Source: Mycobacterium sp. 050128 (GTDB lineage Bacteria; Actinomycetota; Actinomycetes; Mycobacteriales; Mycobacteriaceae). Taken from it: DNA of 64,000 nt. Positions 18,801 through 26,900 of this stretch are shown here, piece after piece. Below the pieces are notes generated by a model that did not search any database, was not told where the DNA came from, and was given only the letters and a program-made list of their open reading frames with translations. The position numbers and the translations under genes were made by a program. The stretch covers positions 1-64,000 of the forward strand of contig NZ_JAZGLW010000008.1 in assembly GCF_036409155.1 (NCBI RefSeq). The letters run 5' to 3'. The stretch's first letter is position 1; the number at the start of each line of letters is the position of its first letter.

Positions 18801-19835
18801 ATGACGCCGGTGCCACGTGCCCTCAGTGACGATGAATCGCGGTACCCTGGTTGGTTTTTGGCGTTTCTGGCGGACCGGGCTGTGCGCAAGCCTTCACCGC
18901 ACACCGTGAAGGCCTACCGACAGGACTTCGTCGCGATCGCCACACAGCTCGCTGGTGCCGGCGACCGGGTTGTGCATTTGGCGCCGGACGCAATTACCAG
19001 GGAGGCGATGCAGGCCGCCTTCGCCGCCTATGCCGACACCCACGAGGCCGCATCGATCCGGCGGTGCTGGTCAAACTGGAACACGCTGTGCGACTTCCTC
19101 TACACCGGAGAACTCATCACAGGCAACCCGATGCCGCTAGTCGGCCGGCCCAAAGTCGCGAAGACACTCCCGAAAGGGCTTGGCGCCGACACGATCTCGG
19201 AACTGCTGACGGTGATCGAGGAAGACCGCGGTTCGGTGCGCCGCTCCGACTGGGCCGAACGCGACCGGGTCATCGTGCTGACGGGGGTGCTCGCCGGCCT
19301 TCGCGCGGACGAACTTGTGCGCGCCGATGTCGGGGACATCCGACCGACGAATGAAGGCGGTGTCGTTCACGTGCACGGCAAGGGCAACAAGGACCGCCGG
19401 ATACCGGTGGAACAGCCCCTGATTCACGAACTCGAGGCCTACCTGGACTCCCGCGCGGCCCGCTTCCCCGGGAGCACCAAACGCCGACCCATTACCGGTG
19501 GCCTGGCCGCGTGGCCGGCCAGTTCCCCACTGTTCGTCGGCAGTGACGGTCACCGCATCACCCGCGGCGCGCTGCAGTACCGGGTGCTACGTGCCTTCAA
19601 GAAGGCCGGGCTGGACAGCCAGCGCGCGCGAGGAGTCCTACTGCACGGCTTCAGGCACAGCTTCGCCACCGAATTGGCCAATGCGGATGTCAGCGTGTAT
19701 GCGCTGATGAAGCTTCTCGGGCACGAGTCGATGGTGACCTCGCAGCGCTACGTCGATGGCGCCGGGACCCAGAACCGCGCGGCAGCTGCCCAAAACCCGC
19801 TGTACCGCCTGATCGAACAGTCGCGGGAACCGTAG
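18801..19835 (+). CDS. tyrosine recombinase/integrase
   Basis: 344-residue phage-type (XerC/D-like) tyrosine recombinase. The N-terminal SAM-like core-binding domain (about 1-115, with KPSPHTVKAYRQDF) precedes the catalytic domain. Catalytic residues seen are Arg in GLRADELV (near 168), Lys in HGKGNKDRR (near 197), HxxR in LHGFRHSFATEL (near 281-284), His in LGHESM (near 305) and Tyr in SQRYVDG (near 316). All are present, so it should be active. ATG 18801 is chosen; TTG 18783 in frame is possible. The last 21 coding bases before the stop region recur 3.3 kb downstream (see repeat). Confidence 0.9.
   Translation: MTPVPRALSDDESRYPGWFLAFLADRAVRKPSPHTVKAYRQDFVAIATQLAGAGDRVVHLAPDAITREAMQAAFAAYADTHEAASIRRCWSNWNTLCDFLYTGELITGNPMPLVGRPKVAKTLPKGLGADTISELLTVIEEDRGSVRRSDWAERDRVIVLTGVLAGLRADELVRADVGDIRPTNEGGVVHVHGKGNKDRRIPVEQPLIHELEAYLDSRAARFPGSTKRRPITGGLAAWPASSPLFVGSDGHRITRGALQYRVLRAFKKAGLDSQRARGVLLHGFRHSFATELANADVSVYALMKLLGHESMVTSQRYVDGAGTQNRAAAAQNPLYRLIEQSREP
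19809..19829 (+). repeat. 21-bp direct repeat copy 1 (integrase 3' end)
   Basis: These 21 bases, coding for LIEQSRE at the recombinase C-terminus, are identical to 23149-23169. Flanking similarity (CTGTA before, CCGTAGC after) extends the match imperfectly. Confidence 0.85.
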
Positions 19836-19898
19836 CGAGCACACGCGGGTCACGCCGCGCGCCCTTCTCAGTAAAGGATCCAACGTGAGACGGCGTGA

Positions 19899-20606
19899 TC
19901 AGCTCGGATGCGTTGCGTGCGCCGGTTGTCGTGTTGCCTGGTCGATGACCTTGGCGATTTCCTGGGGGTGAGCGACGTGGGTGTTGTGTCCGCCGGGGAC
20001 CTCGACCGGTTCGACGCCGAGGCGCTCGCGGGCCATGTGGAGCATTGCCGCGCGGGTCAGGATGCGGTCGCTGACCGGCAGGAGGTAGGTCGAGGGCCGC
20101 GCGGCGGGATCGACCGGCGGGGTTTCGGCGTAGATCGCGGTTAGGTCGCAGCGGGCCACGGTGGGGAGGGCCTGCCGCAGGGTGGCCAGGTCGGCGTCGT
20201 GGAACAGGAAGTAGGTGGCCAGCACCGGATCACTGGAGGGGTCCACACCGATCCATTCCTCGTGAAAGATCGCGGTCGGGTCGGCGTGGATCTCGGCGAG
20301 CAGGCTGCGCCCGCCGGCGTAGTCGGCCACGGCGGCGGCCAGCCACACCAGGTGAGCGGCGTCGAGCCGCTCCGCCAGGGCGGGCACAAGCAGCCCCGCC
20401 GCCGAATGCGCCGCGATCACCGGTCGGTGCAGATCTGCGGGCAGCTGTGCGGCCAGCAGCTCGGCGTAGTCGGTGCTGGTGGCCGCGGCCGCGCCGGGCA
20501 CCTGGACGGTCAGCGCCCGGTGCCCGCGCCGGGCCAGGGCCTCGATCAGCCACCAGAACCCGGCTGCGGACTGGGTGCTACCGTGCACCAGCACCACGTC
20601 GCTCAC
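19899..20606 (-). CDS. alpha/beta hydrolase
   Basis: 235-residue alpha/beta-hydrolase of the esterase/methylesterase-like type. The strand following the N-terminus ends in the oxyanion motif VHGSTQSAAGF (about residues 7-17). The nucleophile elbow is AAHSAAGLL (Ser near 68), and the catalytic His lies in GGHNTHVAHPQEIA near the C-terminus. No signal peptide is visible, so it is probably cytoplasmic. Its start overlaps the end of the DUF6933-like gene by 4 bases, so both are co-transcribed. The substrate is unknown. Confidence 0.82.
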   Translation of the reverse strand: MSDVVLVHGSTQSAAGFWWLIEALARRGHRALTVQVPGAAAATSTDYAELLAAQLPADLHRPVIAAHSAAGLLVPALAERLDAAHLVWLAAAVADYAGGRSLLAEIHADPTAIFHEEWIGVDPSSDPVLATYFLFHDADLATLRQALPTVARCDLTAIYAETPPVDPAARPSTYLLPVSDRILTRAAMLHMARERLGVEPVEVPGGHNTHVAHPQEIAKVIDQATRQPAHATHPS

Positions 20607-21100
20607 CGCCGGCCCCCACGACTGGCGGTGACCAGCTCGATCGGCCGGACATAGCCGGTGATGCTATTGATCGTGCGATGCGGAGCATGGTTGAGCGCAT
20701 CGATGTCGCAGCGGGCCAGACCGCCACCGGCGGCGATGACATGCTCGGCGGTGACCGCCAAATCATTCATGGTGCCCAAAATGCGGCGGTCGGCAGTCTT
20801 GGCCACGGTGACCTGGTGGGCATCAAGGGCGCCGAGCGCATCGACAGCCAGCCCTTCGGCTCGCAGCGCGGCCTCGATCGCCGAGACGACGGGCGGACCG
20901 ATCGGACGTAGCGCGGCGGCCGTGACATTCGGCACGAACACCGAAAGCAACGTCCCGGCGTGGGTCACCAGTAAGCACTTGCGCCGATCGACCCAGACCA
21001 GGTGGGCATACCAGTCCTGCTCGCAGGCCTCGCCGACGACCGGCGTAGACACCCCCAACAGCGCCAACACCTTGCCGGTGCACCGCAGCATCACGCTCAC
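20603..21100 (-). CDS. DUF6933-like hypothetical protein
   Basis: 165-residue protein beginning MSVMLRCTGKVLALLG, followed by a segment WYAHLVWVDRRKCLLVTHAGTL and a tryptophan/histidine-poor C-terminal half. This layout matches the small DUF6933 family (from memory), whose members sit in mobile and defence neighbourhoods and whose function is unknown. It is first in a two-gene minus-strand operon with the alpha/beta hydrolase. No membrane segments or catalytic motif are evident. Confidence 0.65.
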   Translation of the reverse strand: MSVMLRCTGKVLALLGVSTPVVGEACEQDWYAHLVWVDRRKCLLVTHAGTLLSVFVPNVTAAALRPIGPPVVSAIEAALRAEGLAVDALGALDAHQVTVAKTADRRILGTMNDLAVTAEHVIAAGGGLARCDIDALNHAPHRTINSITGYVRPIELVTASRGGRR

Positions 21101-21232
21101 GATCGTAGGAAGCTAACGAACAGGCACAACGCAAAGGGGCCAATCAGCGATCCCGCTGCGGACAGCTGGGCCGCAGATACTCGCGGCCGTGGCGCGGATT
21201 GGCAGCCCTGTGCCTACGCGAAGCGATTCGCG

Positions 21233-21940
21233 TCAGACGATGTCTAAATCCAAACGTGGATCGCTCATATCGACGGCGATCCGCACATCCTCGACGTTGT
21301 GGAGCTCGTCGCGTGCGTTAGGGAGCGCAGTGTATGCCGTTGACTGGCCCAGGAATCCAGGGTGCTCGTCAAGTGGAACGAGACCGGCCTTGCGCCAGTA
21401 CCGGTTGAGCGCATCGATCGCCTGGATCTCTGAAACATCTTCGGGAGTTTCGCCGGCCGGGTGCGGATAGAGCAGAACCAGCGTGTCCGATACGCTCGCC
21501 ATTCGCGCGATCACCTCTGCGGCGAGCCACGCCCCGAGGTCGTGGCCCCGTAGGGGTTCCGCGACGAAGACGGTGAGCAGGATGAGGATGGTGTTGAAAG
21601 GCTCTGGGAACTGCTCCTGAACGGAATCGGCGACGTACTTTCCGTCGAACAGGCCAGCGAAGTTCTCAGCGTCTTGCGACAGCGAGTCCAACATCTCCGC
21701 GATGGGGTGCTCGCCCAACCGTATCGTCAGAAAATCGGCGTACCCGCCAAGGACGTCCGGCTCGTCGACGACGTCGACGTGTCCAAGCCGCAGCTCGGCG
21801 CGCCAGTCCATGCAGGGGTCGAACGGGCTCTCGTTGGTGCTCGCAAATCGGACCGTCGGCGCACACAGTGTCGTCGTGGGGGAGTCGGATCTGGTCATCC
21901 GCTTACTCGGGCCATCCATGGTCGCTGGCATGCTCTTCAT
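21233..21940 (-). CDS. GNAT-like acetyltransferase
   Basis: 235-residue protein. The region LLTVFVAEPLRGHDLGAWL (centred near residue 145) resembles GNAT motif A: a beta strand with FVAEPLRG, then the R/Q-x-x-G-x-G/A-like turn RGHDLG that binds acetyl-CoA pyrophosphate. A strand TLVLLYPHP and a C-terminal RYWRKAGLVPL segment fit the rest of the fold. ATG 21940 follows GAAGG at short spacing; the frame continues upstream but without protein-like sequence. It is divergent from the VbhA-Fic genes. The substrate is unknown and the family call is moderately sure. Confidence 0.6.
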   Translation of the reverse strand: MKSMPATMDGPSKRMTRSDSPTTTLCAPTVRFASTNESPFDPCMDWRAELRLGHVDVVDEPDVLGGYADFLTIRLGEHPIAEMLDSLSQDAENFAGLFDGKYVADSVQEQFPEPFNTILILLTVFVAEPLRGHDLGAWLAAEVIARMASVSDTLVLLYPHPAGETPEDVSEIQAIDALNRYWRKAGLVPLDEHPGFLGQSTAYTALPNARDELHNVEDVRIAVDMSDPRLDLDIV

Positions 21941-22081
21941 CGTGCCTTCGCGACGGCTTGAAAGAGACGACTCGACTGCAGGCGCATCGGGTGCCTTGAT
22001 GCAAGTCCAACCATGCAGGAAAACCACCGTCGCCCCCAGGATCGCTGCCGCGGATGTCGTCCCACAGGTAGAATCGAGTTT

Positions 22082-22312
22082 ATGGGTGAGTTGAGGGAGA
22101 AGTACCCGCAGCATTTCGGAATGCTTGGTGAAGTGCGAGCGCAGGCCCTCGAGTTCGCCATCGCCAACAACGTTCTGGAGGGCTGGGAGCCCAACGAGGA
22201 CGACATTCGCGATCTGTGTGAAGCGACCGCTGGACATCTCAGTGACGATGAAGTGCTCAGGCGCGGACTGGACCGGCTGCAGGGCAATCGCGCCGATGCC
22301 CGACCGTCCTGA
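22082..22312 (+). CDS. VbhA-like antitoxin of Fic pair
   Basis: 76-residue protein directly upstream of a Fic-domain gene. The segment NNVLEGWEPNEDD (residues 29-41) resembles the class I Fic inhibitory helix (S/T)xxxE(G/N), with Asn29 at the Ser/Thr position and Glu33-Gly34 retained. The C-terminal part (LCEATAGHLSDDE) matches the usual VbhA tail. ATG 22082 lies 7 bases after TAGAAT (22069-22074), a good -10 hexamer, so the mRNA is probably leaderless. Glu33 would block ATP gamma-phosphate binding in the toxin and prevent AMPylation (family knowledge). Confidence 0.8.
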   Translation: MGELREKYPQHFGMLGEVRAQALEFAIANNVLEGWEPNEDDIRDLCEATAGHLSDDEVLRRGLDRLQGNRADARPS

Positions 22313-22333
22313 CTGACGACCTCACGCCCGAGA

Positions 22334-23026
22334 GTGCCGGTGCCGCAATGGGAATCGTACTTCTGGCCAAATACGCAGGTCCTGAAAAACAAATTGGGGC
22401 TCAAAGACCAGGCCACCCTGACCGCGATGGAACGCCTGCACACCACGCTGCAAGCCGAGCGGATCACGTCAGGTCTCGTCCCGATCGATCGGACCTTTGA
22501 CGCCGCGCACCTCAAAGCCATTCACGCCGCGCTGTTTTCGCGGATCTACACCTGGGCAGGCGAATACAGGACGGTGAACATGCGCCGCGGCGTCAATGAG
22601 TTCGCCAGCGTCATTGACATTCCAAGGGTCGTCGACGAGATGCACCGCCAAATCGGCGAAACCGACTGGCACATCGATGATCGTGATGTGTTCGCGGCCA
22701 ATGTGTCGACTACTGCGGCAATCGGGAACTTCGCGCACCCTTTCCGCGACGGAAACGGCAGGGTGATGCGAATCCTGCTCAACCATGTCTGCGAACGTAG
22801 CCCGTACCGGCTTGATTTCACCGATTTGGATCCGGCGGTGTGGAACCAGCGCTCGGCGCTGACGATGCCGGACCGGGGCAGCACCCAGGTTCATCCTGAA
22901 GAGTTCATCGTCGTTTTCAAGGCGATCACTGTCGACGCGGGTCGACATATCGAGATCGAGCGTGGTGAGGATGGGCACGGGCTGGAGGAGTCCGGCCACG
23001 ACGGCGGTGACGACTTAAGTCTGTGA
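22334..23026 (+). CDS. Fic-domain AMPylating toxin
   Basis: 230-residue Fic/DOC protein. The catalytic loop HPFRDGNGR starts at His135, a perfect Fic core HxFx(D/E)GNGRxxR, and the flap-type segment IYTWAGEYRTVN lies near residue 71-82. It should transfer AMP to a target protein; Fic toxins of the VbhT class modify DNA gyrase and topoisomerase IV (family knowledge). The C-terminus after residue 190 is charged, without the BID or secretion domain of VbhT. GTG 22334 follows the antitoxin stop by 21 bases, so the two form an operon. Confidence 0.9.
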   Translation: MPVPQWESYFWPNTQVLKNKLGLKDQATLTAMERLHTTLQAERITSGLVPIDRTFDAAHLKAIHAALFSRIYTWAGEYRTVNMRRGVNEFASVIDIPRVVDEMHRQIGETDWHIDDRDVFAANVSTTAAIGNFAHPFRDGNGRVMRILLNHVCERSPYRLDFTDLDPAVWNQRSALTMPDRGSTQVHPEEFIVVFKAITVDAGRHIEIERGEDGHGLEESGHDGGDDLSL

Positions 23027-23099
23027 CGCCCCGCCCACCTTCGGTTCCGCGTCGAACCGCGGTCAAGACTTCATCGACCGGCTTGCGGAGATGCCTGCC

Positions 23100-23178
23100 T
23101 GAGGCGCTCGGACGCTACGCGGCCCAGACCAAGAAGCCTCTGTATGGGCTGATCGAACAGTCGCGGGAAGCCGTAGCT
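23100..23178 (+). pseudogene. relic of integrase 3' end
   Basis: The plus strand here reads GRYAAQTKKPLYGLIEQSRE, matching the C-terminus of the tyrosine recombinase at 18801-19835 (NPLYRLIEQSREP). It includes 21 identical bases at 23149-23169. No other integrase sequence is visible upstream, so only the last ~25 codons survive. It marks the right edge of the hydrolase/DUF6933/GNAT/Fic block and indicates a former second integrase copy or a recombination scar. Confidence 0.7.
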
Positions 23179-23302
23179 CTTACGGTTGGCACCAGGCCAC
23201 GGCCACCCGCAATGCCAGATAATAGAGATTACGTCAGGTAATCTTGATGCGGGCGAGCCTTCGGCATCAGGAGCACTTGATATATGTGTTACCCTATCCG
23301 CC

Positions 23303-23929
23303 GTGGGATGGGAATACACCACCGGCGATGGCGGCAGCGAGTGGCACGAGGGTTACCTTGCGGCTGAGTTTGAAGACGGCCTACGGGCCCTCGGAATCAG
23401 CGGCACTGGCGTTCCTCCTGGATACCTCGCCGTCGACCAGTACGGCGACGGCACGTTCGGGCAAGAGGCAGTCAGACGCCACGGCGGCCGGCCTGAGTTT
23501 GCAACCAGGCCGGCCGGGGAAGTCATCGGCTGGCGGGTTACCTGCAACTGCTACGGCCCGGGTGACACAATGCCCTCCAAACGCTGGTTCAGTCAACAAC
23601 TTTGGAAACGAGTTCCCTCACCTGTCCGGCATGCCCCCGAAGCCTTTCGCATCTACGCGGCCGACGAGGACGTACTCGACGTCATCATCGGTGATGCCTA
23701 CACAGCCGCGCATGACGCCTGGTGGAACGAACACATCAAGGACGTCGACGCCGAAGCCGCTATCAAAGCAGCGCTCGCTGCGATACGTGCCGGCGAAGAA
23801 CAACTCGACCAGGCAGTAGTCGGAGCTCGTCGGAAAGGGCTGTCTTGGGCCAAAATCGGTGGTGCCGCGCAGATGTCGGCCCAAGCAGCCCATGAGCGCT
23901 GGGCAAAACGGGACAGCCCCGCGATATGA
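23303..23929 (+). CDS. hypothetical protein with C-terminal HTH-like region
   Basis: 208-residue protein from GTG 23303; the frame is open to ATG 23186 (247 residues), and the start is unresolved. The N-terminal half is rich in Gly, Trp and acidic residues (GWEYTTGDGG, WHEGYLAAEF) with WRVTCNCYG in the middle. The C-terminal ~50 residues (QLDQAVVGARRKGLSWAKIG, then SAQAAHERW) look like the small helix-turn-helix found at the end of many actinobacterial proteins. I do not recognise the N-terminal domain. Confidence 0.68.
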   Translation: MGWEYTTGDGGSEWHEGYLAAEFEDGLRALGISGTGVPPGYLAVDQYGDGTFGQEAVRRHGGRPEFATRPAGEVIGWRVTCNCYGPGDTMPSKRWFSQQLWKRVPSPVRHAPEAFRIYAADEDVLDVIIGDAYTAAHDAWWNEHIKDVDAEAAIKAALAAIRAGEEQLDQAVVGARRKGLSWAKIGGAAQMSAQAAHERWAKRDSPAI

Positions 23930-24085
23930 GCACGGCGAGCCGGGATCCAGCCGTTCGCAGAAGGCCCCGAGCGCCGCGATGGTGAATAGACGCCCTCCAC
24001 TGGGCGAATCGGCACGCCCTGTACCCCACTGGCTCCACGAGTGCGCGGCCGGACCCTGAACACCCTTCGCGACGTGGCATGTAGA

Positions 24086-24105
24086 ACAATGCCGTAGTAC
24101 ATTGT
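24086..24105. promoter_or_regulatory. inverted repeat upstream of vapB
   Basis: ACAATG (24086-24091) and CATTGT (24100-24105) form a perfect 6-bp inverted repeat with an 8-base centre containing TAGTA. It overlaps the first possible start codon of the antitoxin, the usual place for VapB autoregulation. This suggests that the start is the second GTG at 24110. Confidence 0.45.
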
Positions 24106-24382
24106 GGGAGTGAGTGAAGTATCCGTTCGAACGCTTAACCAGGAGACATCCAAGGTCTTGGCCCGCGTCAAGCGCGGCGAGGAGATCACCCTTACTGAAC
24201 GCGGCGAGGTCATCGCTCGCATAGTTCCGGCTTCTTCTGGCCCTCTCGACTCACTCATCAGTGCCGGAAGGGTGCAACCGGCGACTACGCATGGCCGGGC
24301 ACCTCGACCTACGATTCCGATGCGGGGCGGCCTCGACGCCGGAAACCTCTTGGAGCGCATGCGTGCCGAGGAACGGTACTAG
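24104..24382 (+). CDS. vapB: VapB-type (Phd/YefM) antitoxin
   Basis: 92-residue antitoxin of the Phd/YefM fold. The DNA-binding N-terminus reads SVRTLNQETSKVLARVKRGE, then EITLTERGEVIARIVP, the family signature. A flexible C-terminal tail (residues 50-92) should bind and block the PIN toxin encoded 3 bases downstream. GTG 24104 and GTG 24110 are both possible starts; an inverted repeat covers the first. It probably represses its own operon. Confidence 0.9.
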   Translation: MGVSEVSVRTLNQETSKVLARVKRGEEITLTERGEVIARIVPASSGPLDSLISAGRVQPATTHGRAPRPTIPMRGGLDAGNLLERMRAEERY

Positions 24383-24385
24383 CGC

Positions 24386-24793
24386 GTGATCTATCTGGAA
24401 ACCTCGGCGCTGGTCAAGTTGATTCGGATCGAAGTCGAGTCTGCCGCTTTGGGTAATTGGCTCGACGAACAGACCGAACTACCTTGGATTACATCGGTTT
24501 TGACCGAAGTCGAATTATCCAGGGCGATCCGCGCAGTCGCCCCCGAAGGGCTTCCGGCTGTCCCTTCCGTCCTAGCCAGGCTGGACCGTTTTGAAATCGA
24601 CTCGGTCATACGCTCCACTGCGGCGGCCTACCCTAACGCAGGGCTGCGCTCGCTCGACGCGATCCACCTAGCCACTGCTCAAACGGCTGCAGCCGCCGCA
24701 CCGTTGACCGCTCTGGTTACTTACGACAATCGGCTCAGGGAGGCCGCCGAGTCCCTCGCAATAGTGGTCGTCGCGCCAGGCAAAGTGCATTGA
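24386..24793 (+). CDS. vapC: VapC-type PIN-domain toxin
   Basis: 135-residue PIN-domain ribonuclease. The first acid position reads YLETSALVKL, with Glu in place of the common Asp. The other catalytic acids are present: Glu in LTEVELSRA (near 47), Asp in LDAIHLATA (near 93), and Asp in TYDNRL (near 112). VapC toxins cleave RNA (tRNA or rRNA in mycobacteria). GTG 24386 is 3 bases after the antitoxin stop. The Glu substitution keeps a carboxylate and is probably tolerated. Confidence 0.9.
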   Translation: MIYLETSALVKLIRIEVESAALGNWLDEQTELPWITSVLTEVELSRAIRAVAPEGLPAVPSVLARLDRFEIDSVIRSTAAAYPNAGLRSLDAIHLATAQTAAAAAPLTALVTYDNRLREAAESLAIVVVAPGKVH

Positions 24794-24842
24794 TACCGTC
24801 GAATACTGGGAAGCTACTGCGCGAATCTTCGAGGGTGGAGAT

Positions 24843-26000
24843 ATGACCGTTGCGCGACTGCAGCATATCTGCGGGATCGGCGTAAACGAGGTCGGTGATC
24901 GAGCCGACGCACTCAACGATCCCGAAATGCTTCGGTTGGAAAACCTGGACACCGATGTACCTCCCCCAGACATCGCGGTTGAACTAACCCGCCGCGCAGT
25001 CAATGACGACGCTGCCAACAGTTACCTGCCGTTGGAGGGCCACCACGACCTGCGCCAGGCGGCCGCGACGCACGTATCTCGCCTCAGCGGCATCCCCTAC
25101 GATCCGATCCACGAATGCGTCAGCGTCGCAGGCGGTCTAAACGGCGTATTGAACACGCTATTGGCTGTGGTCGAACCCGGTCAGGAAGTCGTCATCACCG
25201 ACCCGGCCTACGCAGGATTGATCAACCGCATCCGGCTCGTCGGCGGTGTCCCACGCCACGTTGCCGCACACCCGAGCGTGGACGGCTGGCGCACCGATCC
25301 CGCCGAGCTCGCCGCTGCGATCGGCCCCAACACGGCGGCCGTGCTGCTGATGGACCCCGCTATGCCCACCGGCGCACTGCTATCAAATGAACACCTCGAC
25401 GCGATCGCCGAACCCGTCACCCGACATGGGGCGTGGGTGATCTACGACGCCGCTATGGAACGTATCCGCTTTGATCACCAGCCGCCGCTGCACCCGGCGA
25501 GCCACCCCGCCCTGACCGATCGCACCATCACGATCGGATCGGCATCTAAGGAACTGCGAATGATCGGATGGCGGGTCGGCTGGGTCGTCGGACCCCGTCC
25601 GATCATGAGCGACATCGCCCTGGTGGGTATCACCAACGTTGTTTGTCCAGTGGGCATCTCGCAACGAGCGGTCGCCGCGGCCCTGTCGGCGCCGGATGCC
25701 GACGATGACGTTGCCGCCGCGACCAACACCTGGCGGCAACGCTGCGAACTGATCATCGACCAACTGGCCACCTACCCCGTCCTGCGGCCGCAAGGCGGCT
25801 GGTCGCTGCTGATCGACACCGCCGCGATGAGCCTTACCCCCGAAGAGGCCTCGCTGCGACTCTTCGACAAGGGCCTCCTCGCAGCCACCCCCATGCGCGG
25901 CTGGGGACCCACTGGCGCCAACTACCTACGATTGGTCTTCGCCAACGAACCACTCGAGCGCCTCACCGACCTGCGTCGCCGCTTCGATGCAGCCTTCTAG
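24843..26000 (+). CDS. PLP-dependent class I aminotransferase
   Basis: 385-residue fold-type I aminotransferase. Features in order are GLNGVLNTLL (start of the PLP pocket), DPAYAGLINRIR, NTAAVLLMDPAMPTGALL (the Asn-Pro-type loop, here Asp-Pro), WVIYDAAMERIRF (Asp that pairs with the PLP nitrogen), and SASKELRMIGWRVGW with the Schiff-base Lys near residue 238. The C-terminal RLVFANEP carries the substrate-carboxylate Arg. It would transfer amino groups between an amino acid and a keto acid; the substrate is unknown. ATG 24843 follows GGTGGAG. It is unrelated to the TA pair upstream and looks like metabolic cargo. Confidence 0.88.
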   Translation: MTVARLQHICGIGVNEVGDRADALNDPEMLRLENLDTDVPPPDIAVELTRRAVNDDAANSYLPLEGHHDLRQAAATHVSRLSGIPYDPIHECVSVAGGLNGVLNTLLAVVEPGQEVVITDPAYAGLINRIRLVGGVPRHVAAHPSVDGWRTDPAELAAAIGPNTAAVLLMDPAMPTGALLSNEHLDAIAEPVTRHGAWVIYDAAMERIRFDHQPPLHPASHPALTDRTITIGSASKELRMIGWRVGWVVGPRPIMSDIALVGITNVVCPVGISQRAVAAALSAPDADDDVAAATNTWRQRCELIIDQLATYPVLRPQGGWSLLIDTAAMSLTPEEASLRLFDKGLLAATPMRGWGPTGANYLRLVFANEPLERLTDLRRRFDAAF

Positions 26001-26392
26001 GTGGACAGGGCCCCTAAGAAGCGCGTCGGCTCCGCCGGTGAACCTGTCACCAGCCCCATCCGGTCCGGTATTAGCAGTCCTTGGGTGATCGCTGAGCCGC
26101 TTTGATCGAGCTGGCTTGCCGGGGAGCGGTCGCCGAGACAGAAGGGACCAGGGAACCCCTTGGGCCCGGGGTGCAGCCGGCGTGGATGGCGAAAGAGGCA
26201 GCAAGACAACAACTCCCCCGAGCTGGGATGCACGGCGTGTAGCCTCGTCTTGATCGTCGTCGGCGTACACCCACGCCGCGCCCAGGTGGCCGCAACGGTT
26301 GAGCGTGTCCGGAAAATGCGGTTCGGCCGCGTGCCCGCGCCCCTATGTCAATTCCTCGTAGGTGCGCCGGCCGCGCCAGGATCGAGCCGGCG
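26001..26392. other. gap without supported gene
   Basis: About 390 bases between the aminotransferase and a small membrane protein. Open frames on both strands lack domains, good starts or consistent codon use. I see nothing else in it. Confidence 0.5.
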
Positions 26393-26587
26393 TTACGCGA
26401 TGATCCGGTGCAGGGCGCTGGCTACGGCGCATGCGGTGATGATGGCGGTGACGATTCCCGCCGAGAGATACCCCACCCCTCCGGCGGCGATGGCGAGTAG
26501 CGCGATCACGACCCATCGCAGGGGCAGGGGTTGAGCCGGCTGCTGGTTCTGGCCCTGCGAAGGGCGCGAGGACGGTACCGTTGACAC
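26393..26587 (-). CDS. small two-helix membrane protein
   Basis: 64-residue protein, too short for most gene callers. GTG 26587 is preceded by GGAGGA at 8 bases. A polar N-terminus of about 22 residues, rich in Gln and Pro, precedes a hydrophobic segment (WVVIALLAIAAGGVGYLSAG) and a second one (IVTAIITACAVASAL), suggesting a hairpin in the membrane. Size and layout recall the small Spd-type membrane proteins of actinobacterial mobile elements, but that is only a resemblance. It is divergent from the gene at 26901. Confidence 0.6.
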   Translation of the reverse strand: MSTVPSSRPSQGQNQQPAQPLPLRWVVIALLAIAAGGVGYLSAGIVTAIITACAVASALHRIIA

Positions 26588-26763
26588 TGTGTTGTTCCTC
26601 CATTCTCGTGGGATGACGCACCGCGGCCTTCGGGGATTCAGCCCCCGAGGGCCGCTTCGTTGGTTGCTGTCCTCCCCTGTGCGGCGGAGGTTCCGCAAGC
26701 CGCTGACGTGCATCTATGACCGTTGTACGCGACTTTCGCCGGGCCCGTGCTACCCTGGGTGAA

Positions 26764-26832
26764 ACGGCTTAACCCGCCTAAAAGAACTTCCGCCAATGAC
26801 GGTCGCCCGTATTTTTAGGAGGGTTAAGCCGT
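26764..26832. repeat. long inverted repeat in divergent intergenic region
   Basis: Arms 26764-26783 and 26813-26832 are 20 bases each and complementary except for one position, with a 29-base centre. The arm begins ACGGCTTAACCC and ends CTAAAA. It lies between divergent genes (small membrane protein and wHTH protein). It could be an operator for the wHTH protein, an RNA hairpin, or a replication site. It has no T-tract, so a simple terminator is less likely. Confidence 0.7.
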
Positions 26833-26900
26833 TGCGGGAAGGCCGTTGCGGATAGAACGCGGTGTGAGATAAATCACGTAAGAATGGAGGGTGGCGGCCG

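Noticed and set aside
24843..26000. Antisense open frames within the aminotransferase
   Set aside because: They follow the codon pattern of the plus-strand enzyme and lack motifs or ribosome sites.
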